DNA from: Gemmatimonas sp.
Lineage (GTDB): Bacteria > Gemmatimonadota > Gemmatimonadetes > Gemmatimonadales > Gemmatimonadaceae
Assembly: GCA_011390885.1 (NCBI GenBank)
Contig: JAABRO010000016.1
Span: forward strand, 28,374-62,319
Direction: 5' to 3'
DNA length: 33,946 bases
Position 1 is the stretch's first letter, and each line of letters opens with the position of its first letter. The notes beneath the pieces were generated by a model, which was not told the origin of the DNA, did not search any database, and was given only the letters and a program-made list of their open reading frames with translations. The translations under genes were made by a program, and so were the position numbers. Below are positions 18,241-25,610 of the stretch, one piece after another.

Positions 18241-18248
18241 GGGCGGTG

Positions 18249-18255
18249 TACAATA
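18249..18255. promoter_or_regulatory. Overlapping divergent -10-like elements
   Basis: TACAAT on the plus strand (18249-18254) overlaps TATTGT on the minus strand (18255-18250). The plus element could start a ~75-base leader for the lipoprotein gene at 18336; the minus element ends 9 bases before GTG 18240. No convincing -35 is seen for either. Confidence 0.35.
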
Positions 18256-18335
18256 CCAGAAGGGTACGTCCCGCGCGCGACGACTGATCGGCGCAGCGGC
18301 GGCTGGATCACGACACAACCGAAGGAGACAGAACG

Positions 18336-19211
18336 ATGCGTCAATATACGCGTGGGGCTCGCAGTTCCTGGACCGTGATGGGTGCCTTTGCGCTCGCCCT
18401 CGGTGCGGCGGCGTGCGGTGGCGGCTCGGGTGACGATGCGCTGGCCGGTGACGACGCGCTGGGTCGCGACCTCGCGCTGGCCGGCCAGGACTCCACGCAG
18501 CCGGCGCTGCAGGACGTGCCGGCCGCCGAGACGCCGGCGCCGGCTCCGGTGGTCGAGACGCCTGCGCCCGCCCCGGCACCCGCGCGTCCGTCCACGCCGC
18601 GTCCGCGGCCCACGCCGACGCCCGCGCAGCCGGCACCGACGCCCGCGCCCGCGCCGGCTCCGGCACCCGCCGCGCCCACCGAGGGCGCGATCGCTGCGGG
18701 CACCACGATGCGCTTCGCCACCAACACGCAGGTGTGCACCGGTGCCACCAACGTGGGCGACAAGTTCACGGCGCGCCTGAGTTCGGCCGTTGAAGGGGCC
18801 AATGGCGCCACGATTCCGGCGGGCGCCACGGGCACCTTCGAGGTGGTCACCGCCAAGCGCGCGCAGAACCAGAACGACGAGACGTTCCTCACGGTGCGCC
18901 TCGTGTCCGTGACGGTGGACGGCAACGTGTACCCGGTCGTCGCCACGACGGAGAGCGCCGCGACCACGAAGGTGCGCGCCGCGAGCAAGGGCACCGATGC
19001 CAAGAAGGTGGCGGGTGGCGCGATCCTCGGCGCCATCGCCGGTCAGATCCTGGGCAAGGACACCAAGAGCACGGTGGTCGGTGCGGCGGCTGGCGCCGCG
19101 GCGGGCACGGCCGCGGCGATGGGCACGGCCGACTTCGACACCTGCCTCAACAGCGGCTCGGCGATCACGGTCACGCTGGGCTCGCCGGTCACGGTGAAGA
19201 TCGCGGGCTGA
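18336..19211 (+). CDS. Lipoprotein with Pro/Ala linker and glycine-zipper domain
   Basis: 291 residues. A signal sequence ends in lipobox 'LGAAAC' (Cys ~28). A long Pro/Ala/Thr-rich linker (~65-120, 'TPAPAP'-type repeats) would span the periplasm or wall. A beta-rich domain follows ('GTTMRFATNTQVCTGATNVGDKFTARLSSAV...ATIPAGATGTFEVV'), reminiscent of TrbI/VirB10-like beta segments but too short to claim. Then comes a glycine zipper ('GGAILGAIAGQILGKDTKSTVVGAAAGAAAGTAAAMG'), a membrane-inserting helical hairpin. Two Cys (in 'TQVCTG' and 'FDTCLN') may form a disulfide. AAGGAG 8 bases before ATG 18336 is one of the best ribosome-binding sites in the window. Precise function unknown; an envelope-spanning structural role is inference. 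Confidence 0.82.
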   Translation: MRQYTRGARSSWTVMGAFALALGAAACGGGSGDDALAGDDALGRDLALAGQDSTQPALQDVPAAETPAPAPVVETPAPAPAPARPSTPRPRPTPTPAQPAPTPAPAPAPAPAAPTEGAIAAGTTMRFATNTQVCTGATNVGDKFTARLSSAVEGANGATIPAGATGTFEVVTAKRAQNQNDETFLTVRLVSVTVDGNVYPVVATTESAATTKVRAASKGTDAKKVAGGAILGAIAGQILGKDTKSTVVGAAAGAAAGTAAAMGTADFDTCLNSGSAITVTLGSPVTVKIAG

Positions 19212-19234
19212 TCCGCGTCCATCACGGCAAGACA

Positions 19235-19272
19235 ACAGCGCCGGCTGCCGACGAATCGGCAGCCGGCGCTGT
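19235..19272. terminator. Strong bidirectional terminator hairpin
   Basis: Perfect 17-bp inverted repeat: 19235-19251 pairs with 19256-19272 around a CGAA tetraloop. It lies between the convergent lipoprotein and gamma-glutamyltransferase genes. No T-run on the plus strand, but the stem is the strongest in the window. Confidence 0.75.
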
Positions 19273-19298
19273 GTGCATGCAGGGATCGCGTCGGTGAC

Positions 19299-21140
19299 TC
19301 AGTGCCCGCTGGCGCCACCAGTGCGGCGTGGCTCGTAGACGCCTTCCCAGCCGCCCGGCACGCGCATGATCGCGTTCACGTTCACGAGGGAACGCAGCGG
19401 TCGCAGCGCCCACCCCATGGCCCGCAGGGAGTCCTGCACCGCGGGCGCCACGCCACCGATCTCGATGGTGAGCGAATCGGGGAGCGCCTGGTGGTGCAGC
19501 CGCGGCGCGCGCATCGCGTCGGCGAGGTTCATGCGGTGGTCGATCACGTTGAGGATCACCTGCGACGTGCCGGTGATGATCGTCGGGCCGCCGGCCGCGC
19601 CCACCACGAGCAGCACCTGCTGCGCCGAGTCGAGCACGATCGTGGGCGACATCGCGCTCAGCATGCGCTTGCCTGGCTGGATCGCGTTCTGCTCGCCCTG
19701 CACGAGCCCGAACATGTTGGGCATGCCGGGCTGCGCCGCGAAGTCGTCCATCTCGTTGTTGAGGAAGAAGCCCGCGCCGCGCACCCACACGCCCGACCCC
19801 CAGCTGCCGTTCAGCGTGGTGGTGGTCGCCACCGCGTTGCCCGCCGCGTCCACCACCGAGTAGTGCGTGGTGTTCATCGGTTCGCGCGGCAGCGCCTGCA
19901 TGGTGGCGTCCACGTCACGCGTGGGCGTGGCGCGCGTCTCGCTGATGGTGCGCCGCAGCGCCTGCGCGTACGACTTGCTCGTGAGCTGCTCGAGCGGCAC
20001 CGGCACGAAGTCGGGATCGCCGAGCTTGCTGTTGCGATCGATGAACGCGCGCTGGTACGCCGAGGCCACGGCGTGGTACCACGGCGTGCTGCCGTGTGCG
20101 CCGAGCGACGGCCACGTCTCGAGGATGTTGAGTGACTCGGTCATGGTCACGCCGCCAGACGATGACGGCGGCATGGCGAGCAGCGTGAAGCCGCGATAGG
20201 ACGAGCGAATGGGACGCCGCTCGCGCGGCGTGTACTGCGCGAGGTCCTGCGTGGTGATGATGCCGCCGCCGCGCTGCATCTCGGCCACCAGCGAGTCGGC
20301 CACCCAGCCGCGGTAGAATCCGGCGGGGCCGCGCTCGGCGATGGCCTGCAGCGTGCGCGCGAGGTCGGGCTGCACGAGGCGCGTGCCCGCGACCAGCGGC
20401 TGTCCGTTGGGGAAGAACACCGACGCGCCCTCAAACTGCCGCACGCGTTCGGAGTTGCGGATCGAACTCGCGAGCCCGGTGTCCACCACGAAGCCCTCGC
20501 GCGCGAGACGAATGGCCGGCTGCATCACGTCGCGCAGCGACATCGTGCCGTAGCGTTCGAGCGCGTGCGCCATGCCGGCCACCGCGCCCGGCACGCCGGA
20601 CGCGAGGTGCCCCACGATGCTCTTGTCGGTGAGCTTGCCGTTCGCGTCGAGGTACATGTCGCGCGTGGCGGCGAGCGGCGCGACTTCGCGGTAGTCGATG
20701 GCGGCCGTGCGGCCGTCGGCGAGTCGGATCACCATGTAGCCGCCGCCGCCGATGTTGCCCGCCTCGGGCCAGCTCACGGCGAGCGCGAAGCCGAGCGCCA
20801 CGGCGGCGTCCACCGCGTTGCCGCCGCGCTTCAGGATCTCGACCGCGGCCTCGCTCGCCGGCAGGCTGTTGCTCACCGCCATCGCGTTGGGCGCGAAGGT
20901 GGCCGACGCGCCCGACGGGAGTCGCCACCCCTCGGGAAAGCGCGCGGGCACACGCGGCGCGATGCGAGGGGCCGCGAGTGTGGCACGCGCGGTGCCGCCC
21001 ACCGACGGCGTGACGGTGACACCGGCCCCCATGCCGGCACTCGTGGACGACGTGGTGGAGCGGTAGCTGCAGGCGCCCAGCGCGAGGAGCGATGCAGTCG
21101 CGAGCGCGGCGACGTGAGGCGCGCGAGAACGAGCGGACAT
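19299..21140 (-). CDS. ggt: Gamma-glutamyltransferase (lipoprotein form)
   Basis: 613 residues. N-terminal signal with lipobox 'LLALGAC' (Cys ~24) implies anchoring in the envelope. The N-ter nucleophile fold begins with 'ASEAAVEILKRGGNAVDAAVALGFALAV' and 'GNIGGGGYMVIRLADG'. The autoprocessing site is 'MNTTHYSVVD', where the Thr becomes the N-terminal nucleophile of the small subunit. 'NNEMDDF' and 'SAMSPTIV' are further active-site segments. It cleaves gamma-glutamyl bonds (glutathione, gamma-Glu peptides). ATG 21140 is used because it gives the signal peptide; the open frame upstream is a shadow of the outer-membrane gene. It follows that gene by 38 bases, so the two are probably one transcript. 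Confidence 0.93.
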   Translation of the reverse strand: MSARSRAPHVAALATASLLALGACSYRSTTSSTSAGMGAGVTVTPSVGGTARATLAAPRIAPRVPARFPEGWRLPSGASATFAPNAMAVSNSLPASEAAVEILKRGGNAVDAAVALGFALAVSWPEAGNIGGGGYMVIRLADGRTAAIDYREVAPLAATRDMYLDANGKLTDKSIVGHLASGVPGAVAGMAHALERYGTMSLRDVMQPAIRLAREGFVVDTGLASSIRNSERVRQFEGASVFFPNGQPLVAGTRLVQPDLARTLQAIAERGPAGFYRGWVADSLVAEMQRGGGIITTQDLAQYTPRERRPIRSSYRGFTLLAMPPSSSGGVTMTESLNILETWPSLGAHGSTPWYHAVASAYQRAFIDRNSKLGDPDFVPVPLEQLTSKSYAQALRRTISETRATPTRDVDATMQALPREPMNTTHYSVVDAAGNAVATTTTLNGSWGSGVWVRGAGFFLNNEMDDFAAQPGMPNMFGLVQGEQNAIQPGKRMLSAMSPTIVLDSAQQVLLVVGAAGGPTIITGTSQVILNVIDHRMNLADAMRAPRLHHQALPDSLTIEIGGVAPAVQDSLRAMGWALRPLRSLVNVNAIMRVPGGWEGVYEPRRTGGASGH

Positions 21141-21178
21141 CGAGGCAGGAATGACGAAAGGTGGAGAATGGCCGCGCG

Positions 21179-21892
21179 TCAGCGGAAGCTGAATGACCCG
21201 AGGCCGTAGCGCAGCGTGATGCGCGAGTTGCGCGTCTGGTAGGTGCGCTTCACGCCGTCGGGGAGGGCGGTGCCGCGGTGCCACGCGAGCCCGAAGTCCT
21301 GCACGAACGCCACGTGGAAATCGGAGGAGAGCGCGAAGCCGAGACCGTAGCCGAGGCCGACGTTGAGGTCGATCGCGTCCTTCGCGGGCAGGCGCTCGCC
21401 GTCCTCGCGCGCGGTCATGTTGCGAAAGCCGGTGACGCCGCCGGTGATCTCGAGCACCTGGTACAGCCCCTCCGACGCGCCGCCGCCGCGCAGCACGACC
21501 TGGATGCCCCACAGGTCCACCTGCGCGGCGCATCCGACGGTCTGGCACACGGGCGCTCCGGGCGCCGGATCGAGCACGCCGGCACCGGGGAGCGGGCGAT
21601 ACTGCAGGTCGACCTTGCCGTAGTTCACACCAATGCCGAGCGTGGTGGTGGGCTGGATCGCCTTCTCGAGCGTGCCGCGCATCTGCCAGCGCGGATCGCC
21701 GCTGAAGTCCCACTGCGACGCCGACTCGCCATCGCTCACGGTGCCCACGTTCGCCACGACGGCGCCGCCGCTGAACCACCAGGCGGAGGTGCCGCTGGGA
21801 CGGGACGGGCCACCGCCGCGCAACTGGGCGTGCAGCGACGAGGACGCAACGCAAAGCAGCGCGACGGTGAGGAACGCAGGACGAAGGCGCAT
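21179..21892 (-). CDS. Outer-membrane beta-barrel protein
   Basis: 237 residues with a signal peptide (~1-22, ending 'SSLHAQ'). The rest alternates amphipathic strands with aromatic ends: 'WWFSGGAVVANVGTV', 'TTTLGIGVNYGKVDLQY', 'VDLWGIQVVLRGG', 'IDLNVGLGYGLGFAL', 'DFHVAFVQDFGLAWHRG'. The C-terminal 'SRITLRYGLGSFSFR' resembles a barrel-closing strand, although the last residue is Arg rather than Phe. The Cys pair in 'VCQTVGCAAQ' may be a loop disulfide. An 8-10-strand barrel is inferred; no specific family is recognised. It probably leads an operon with ggt; its promoter should lie in 21893-21975, shared divergently with murQ. Confidence 0.75.
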   Translation of the reverse strand: MRLRPAFLTVALLCVASSSLHAQLRGGGPSRPSGTSAWWFSGGAVVANVGTVSDGESASQWDFSGDPRWQMRGTLEKAIQPTTTLGIGVNYGKVDLQYRPLPGAGVLDPAPGAPVCQTVGCAAQVDLWGIQVVLRGGGASEGLYQVLEITGGVTGFRNMTAREDGERLPAKDAIDLNVGLGYGLGFALSSDFHVAFVQDFGLAWHRGTALPDGVKRTYQTRNSRITLRYGLGSFSFR

Positions 21893-21975
21893 GCCGTGTT
21901 GTGAAGGCGACGGAAGGTCGGTTACCCTATCAGGGAAAGCTACCTGTCCTCCACCCCCCTCGCGATCCCTTCGCC

Positions 21976-22881
21976 GTGACCTCCCCGACGCTCGATCCGC
22001 GCGTCACCGAGCGCCGCAATCCGCGCACGGCGAACATCGACCTCGCCACGCCCGACGAGATCGTTGCGCTCATGCTGGCCGAGGACCGCACCGTGCCCGA
22101 GGCCGTGGCCACGCAAGCCGACGTGATCGCGCAGCTGATCGCGCGCGTCGAGACGGCGTTTCGCGCGGGTGGCCGGCTGCTCTACGTGGGCGCCGGCACA
22201 TCGGGACGGCTCGGCGTGCTCGATGCGAGCGAGTGTCCGCCCACCTTCGGCGCCGACCCGCGTCAGGTCGTGGGCATCATTGCGGGCGGTGATCATGCGC
22301 TGCGCAACGCCGTGGAGGGCGCCGAGGACAGTCCGACGGCCGGTGCGGAGGCGATGGACGGACACGGCGTGTCGTCGGCCGACGTGGTGGTGGGCATCGC
22401 CGCCTCCGGCACCACGCCGTTCGTGCACGGCGCGCTCGAGCGCGCGAAGCGACTGGGCGCGATCACGGGACTCGTGGCGTGCTCGCCGCCGCCCGAGGCG
22501 GCGCTGGCGTTCGTGGACCACGCGATCGTCGCCGTGACCGGCGCCGAAGTGGTGACCGGCTCCACGCGCCTCAAGGCCGGCACCGGCACGAAGCTCATCC
22601 TCAACATGATCACGACGGGCGCGTTCATCCGCATGGGGAAGACGTACGGCAACCTCATGGTGGACCTGCGCGCCACGAACGTGAAGCTCACCGATCGCAG
22701 CGAGCGCATCGTCATGGAAGTGTGCGGCGTCACGCGCGACGAAGCGCGCGCGCTGCTCGAGCGGGCGGGCGGGCGCGTGAAGCACGCCATCGTGATGCAG
22801 GCGCTCGGCGTGTCGCACGCCGAGGCCGTGCAGCGGCTCGACGACGAGGGCGGCGTGATCCGACGGGTGCTCCCCGCATGA
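21976..22881 (+). CDS. murQ: N-acetylmuramic acid 6-phosphate etherase
   Basis: 301 residues, SIS-fold enzyme that cleaves the lactyl ether of MurNAc-6-P to give GlcNAc-6-P and D-lactate in murein recycling. N-terminal 'VTERRNPRTANIDLATPDEIV' and the SIS motif 'VGAGTSGRLGVLDASECPPTFG' are diagnostic. Glu86 and Glu117 ('GAEDS') have the same 31-residue spacing as the two catalytic Glu of E. coli MurQ. The C-terminal UBA-like helix bundle is present. GTG 21976 is preferred over the open upstream frame, which has no homology. It overlaps anmK by 4 bases (ATGA). No MurNAc PTS transporter accompanies it, so its substrate presumably comes from AnmK. Confidence 0.95.
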   Translation: MTSPTLDPRVTERRNPRTANIDLATPDEIVALMLAEDRTVPEAVATQADVIAQLIARVETAFRAGGRLLYVGAGTSGRLGVLDASECPPTFGADPRQVVGIIAGGDHALRNAVEGAEDSPTAGAEAMDGHGVSSADVVVGIAASGTTPFVHGALERAKRLGAITGLVACSPPPEAALAFVDHAIVAVTGAEVVTGSTRLKAGTGTKLILNMITTGAFIRMGKTYGNLMVDLRATNVKLTDRSERIVMEVCGVTRDEARALLERAGGRVKHAIVMQALGVSHAEAVQRLDDEGGVIRRVLPA

Positions 22882-24101
22882 GCCCCCAGCGCCCCGTCAC
22901 GCCCGATGACGTGTTCGTGGGCATCATGTCGGGCACCTCGCTCGACGGCATCACGGCGGCGTGCGCGCGCTTCAGCGACGAGGGCGCGCGCGTGGTGCCG
23001 TCGCTGCTCTCCTGTGTGACGCGCCCCTACGCCGCGCAGGAACGCGCGCGCCTCGAACGCGCGATGCAGGGTGGCACGGCGCAGGAGTACTGCGTGCTCT
23101 CGGTGGACCTGGCGCACTGGCTGGCCGATGCGGCCGAGTTGGCGATCACGGCGGCGGGGGTGCCGCGCGCGTCGGTGCGCGCCGTCGTGTCGCACGGGCA
23201 CACGCTGTGGCACGAGCCGGGCCACGCCACGTGGCAGCTCGGGCAGCCGGCGGTGATCGCGGAGCGGCTCGACTGCGACGTGATCAGCGACGTGCGCGCG
23301 CGTGACATGGCGGCCGGCGGCCAGGGCGCGCCGCTCGTGAGCATGGCCGACACGCTCTGCTTCGCGCACGACTCGGCGTGGCGCGTGCTGCAGAACATCG
23401 GCGGCATCGGCAACCTCACGCTGGTGCCGCCCGCGGGGCAGGCCGGCGACCCGCTGGCGTTCGACACGGGGCCCGGCGTGGTGATCGTGGACGCCGTGGT
23501 GCGGGCGCTCGTGCCCGGCCTCGCGTACGACGTGGACGGCGTGCTCGCCACGCAGGGCACGCCGATCGGGTCGGTGGTGGCCGAGCGGCTCACGCATCCG
23601 TACTTCGCGGCGCGGCCGCCGAAGTCCACCGGACGCGAGCTGTTCACGCCCGATTACATTTCGGGTTTCCTGGACGCCTGCGGCGCGGCTGCGCCCGGCG
23701 CCTCCGTGGCCGATTTCGTGGCCACCGCGGTGGCGTTCACCGCCGACTCCATAGCCGATCAGATGGCCCGTTTCGTGACCGTGCCCGTTGCCGACGTCGT
23801 CGTCGCCGGCGGTGGCGCCGACAATCCTGCGTTGCTCGCCGCCCTCGGGGCGTCGCTCCGGGCGCGCCTTGGCGCGACCGCTCCCGTCGTGCGCCGCTTC
23901 AGCGACGTGTTCTTCGACGGGAACGCCAAGGAGGCGGTCGCCTTCGCCCTGCTCGGCTGGCTGCACCTGACCGGCCGTGCCGGCAACGTGCCGTCGGCCA
24001 CCGGCGCGCACGCCGCGCGGCGGCTCGGTGCGCTCACGCCGGCGAACGCCGTCCCGGCGAACGCCGTCCTGGCGAACGCCGTGCCCGGGGCCACCGCATG
24101 A
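22878..24101 (+). CDS. anmK: Anhydro-N-acetylmuramic acid kinase
   Basis: 407 residues. AnmK phosphorylates and hydrolyses 1,6-anhydro-MurNAc to MurNAc-6-P in the cytoplasm, feeding MurQ. ASKHA-fold motifs: 'GIMSGTSLDGI' (phosphate 1), 'SHGHTLWHEP', 'NIGGIGNLT', 'FDTGPGVVIVDAV' (active-site Asp region) and 'GGGADNPALLAAL' (adenosine). E. coli AnmK is ~370 residues; the extra length is a C-terminal tail carrying three 'ANAV' pentapeptide repeats from a 15-bp tandem repeat. ATG 22878 shares ATGA with the murQ stop, and the 3' end shares ATGA with nagZ, so the three are strictly co-translated. Confidence 0.95.
   Translation: MSPQRPVTPDDVFVGIMSGTSLDGITAACARFSDEGARVVPSLLSCVTRPYAAQERARLERAMQGGTAQEYCVLSVDLAHWLADAAELAITAAGVPRASVRAVVSHGHTLWHEPGHATWQLGQPAVIAERLDCDVISDVRARDMAAGGQGAPLVSMADTLCFAHDSAWRVLQNIGGIGNLTLVPPAGQAGDPLAFDTGPGVVIVDAVVRALVPGLAYDVDGVLATQGTPIGSVVAERLTHPYFAARPPKSTGRELFTPDYISGFLDACGAAAPGASVADFVATAVAFTADSIADQMARFVTVPVADVVVAGGGADNPALLAALGASLRARLGATAPVVRRFSDVFFDGNAKEAVAFALLGWLHLTGRAGNVPSATGAHAARRLGALTPANAVPANAVLANAVPGATA
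24040..24084 (+). repeat. 15-bp tandem repeat, three units, at the anmK 3' end
   Basis: Unit CGGCGAACGCCGTCC at 24040-24054 and 24055-24069 (identical), with a two-change copy at 24070-24084. In frame it encodes a PANAV pentapeptide repeat ending ~6 codons before the stop. Each unit contains a GGCG..CGCC inverted pair. Confidence 0.9.
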
Positions 24102-25573
24102 CCGTGACCCGCAAGGAACTGGCGCAGCTCGTCATTCCGGCCATCACCTGGCGCGCGCCGGGTGGCTTCGCGCACGAGCAGGAGCGCATCACCGAATACC
24201 TCAAGCTGGGCGTGGGCGGATTCCTGCTCGTGGGCGGCGACCAGGACCAGGTGCGCGCGCTGTCCAAGCGACTGCAGCGCGAGAGCGATCACCCGCTGCT
24301 CATCGCCGCCGATCTCGAGCGGGGCGCCGGTCAGCAGTTCATTGGCGCGACAGGACTGCCGCCGCTCGCCGCGATCGCGGCCCTCGACGACATGGAGGCG
24401 CTGCGTCGCGCTGCGCGCCTCACCGCGCGCGAGGCGCGCACGATGGGCGTGAACTGGAACCTCGCGCCGGTGAGCGACCTCGACGTGGAGCCCGCGAACC
24501 CGGTGCTGGGCACGCGCGCCGTGAACGGCGACTTCACGCGCGTGGGCAAGCTCGTGGCCGCGTGGATCGAGTCGTGCCAGAGTGAGGGCGTGCTTGCCTG
24601 CGCCAAGCACTTCCCGGGCCACGGCCGCACCACGCTCGACTCGCACCTCGAGCTGCCCGTCGTGGACGCGCCGCTCGACGTGCTCAAGGAGCAGGACCTC
24701 TCGCCGTTCCGCGCGGCGATCGCGGCGGGTGTCGCGTCGATCATGACGGCGCACGTGGCCTATCCGGCGCTCGATCCGTCGGGGCTGCCGGCCACGCTCT
24801 CGCGCGAGATGCTGCAGTGGCTGCTGCGGCAGCAGCTCAAGTTCGACAACCTCGTCGTGGCCGACGCGCTCATCATGCGCGGCGTGCTCGAGGGGCGGGA
24901 CGAGAACGACGCCGCCGTGATGGCCGTGCAGGCCGGCTGCGACGTGCTGCTGCAGCCCGACGACGTGCATGCCGTGGTGGACGCGCTCGAGGCCGCGCGC
25001 GCCGATGGCCGCATCGATCCCGAGCTCGCGCGGCTCGCCATGCGTCGCCGCCTCAAGTGGGCCCAGTGGGCGTCTCCGCCCAACGACTGGCGGCGCCCCT
25101 CGGGCGCGGACACCGCGTGGGGCGCGCTGCTCGCCGATCGGTGCGTGCGCGTGGAGCACGGCCCGTTGCCGCCGCTCGCCGCCGTCACCGAAGTGGTCAT
25201 CATCGACGACGACGTGCACGTACCCGGCGCGCACGCCACGCGCAACGGCCTGCTCGACGCGTTGCGCGCGGCCGGTGTCGATGCGCGTCGCACCGAGGCG
25301 CCGTCACCGGTCAGTCATGGTCCGCTCGTGGTGGCGGTGTTCGGCGACCGCCTGCCCGGCAAGGGACGCGCGCAGCTGCTCGACGACACGGCGGCGCGCG
25401 TGCACACGGCGCTCGAGGCGGCGCGTGAAGCGAAGCGCGACGTGATCGTCTGCGCGATGGGCGATCCGCGACTCGTGGGCGCGCTCGGTCTCGCGGTGCC
25501 CACGATTCACGCGTGGAGCGGTGACACGGTCATGCAGCAGGCCGCCGCGCGGGCGCTCGCCAAGAAGCGATAG
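24098..25573 (+). CDS. nagZ: GH3 beta-N-acetylhexosaminidase (NagZ-type)
   Basis: 491 residues. The GH3 barrel carries the NagZ signature 'KHFPGHGRTTLDSH' with Lys170-His171 and the Asp181-x-His183 dyad (proton-transfer pair special to NagZ). The nucleophile is Asp256 in 'VVADALIM'. The enzyme removes GlcNAc from GlcNAc-anhydroMurNAc (peptides). The first barrel (~1-320) matches E. coli NagZ (~340 aa); the extra ~150 residues form a C-terminal alpha/beta domain, as in Bacillus-type NagZ. No signal peptide, so cytoplasmic. It uses the ATGA overlap with anmK. The order murQ-anmK-nagZ gives a compact route from anhydro-disaccharide to GlcNAc-6-P. Confidence 0.93.
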   Translation: MTVTRKELAQLVIPAITWRAPGGFAHEQERITEYLKLGVGGFLLVGGDQDQVRALSKRLQRESDHPLLIAADLERGAGQQFIGATGLPPLAAIAALDDMEALRRAARLTAREARTMGVNWNLAPVSDLDVEPANPVLGTRAVNGDFTRVGKLVAAWIESCQSEGVLACAKHFPGHGRTTLDSHLELPVVDAPLDVLKEQDLSPFRAAIAAGVASIMTAHVAYPALDPSGLPATLSREMLQWLLRQQLKFDNLVVADALIMRGVLEGRDENDAAVMAVQAGCDVLLQPDDVHAVVDALEAARADGRIDPELARLAMRRRLKWAQWASPPNDWRRPSGADTAWGALLADRCVRVEHGPLPPLAAVTEVVIIDDDVHVPGAHATRNGLLDALRAAGVDARRTEAPSPVSHGPLVVAVFGDRLPGKGRAQLLDDTAARVHTALEAAREAKRDVIVCAMGDPRLVGALGLAVPTIHAWSGDTVMQQAAARALAKKR

Positions 25574-25581
25574 CGCACGCG

Positions 25582-25610
25582 ACCCCGTCGGGGTGGCTAC
25601 CCGTCACCCC
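25582..25610. terminator. Alternative hairpins between nagZ and the phosphatase
   Basis: ACCCC GTC GGGGT (25582-25594) and, alternatively, GGGGTG (25590-25595) with CACCCC (25605-25610) form mutually exclusive GC stems across the convergent 3' ends, the latter running into the phosphatase's last codons. Probably a shared terminator; no T-run. Confidence 0.45.

Noticed and set aside
18700-19211. VirB10/TrbI component of a secretion system
   Set aside because: Only loose resemblance in a short beta segment; no other conjugation or type IV secretion genes in the window.
21141-21854. N-terminal extension of gamma-glutamyltransferase up to 21854
   Set aside because: The extension is the shadow of the outer-membrane protein gene in another frame; ATG 21140 gives a clear lipoprotein signal.
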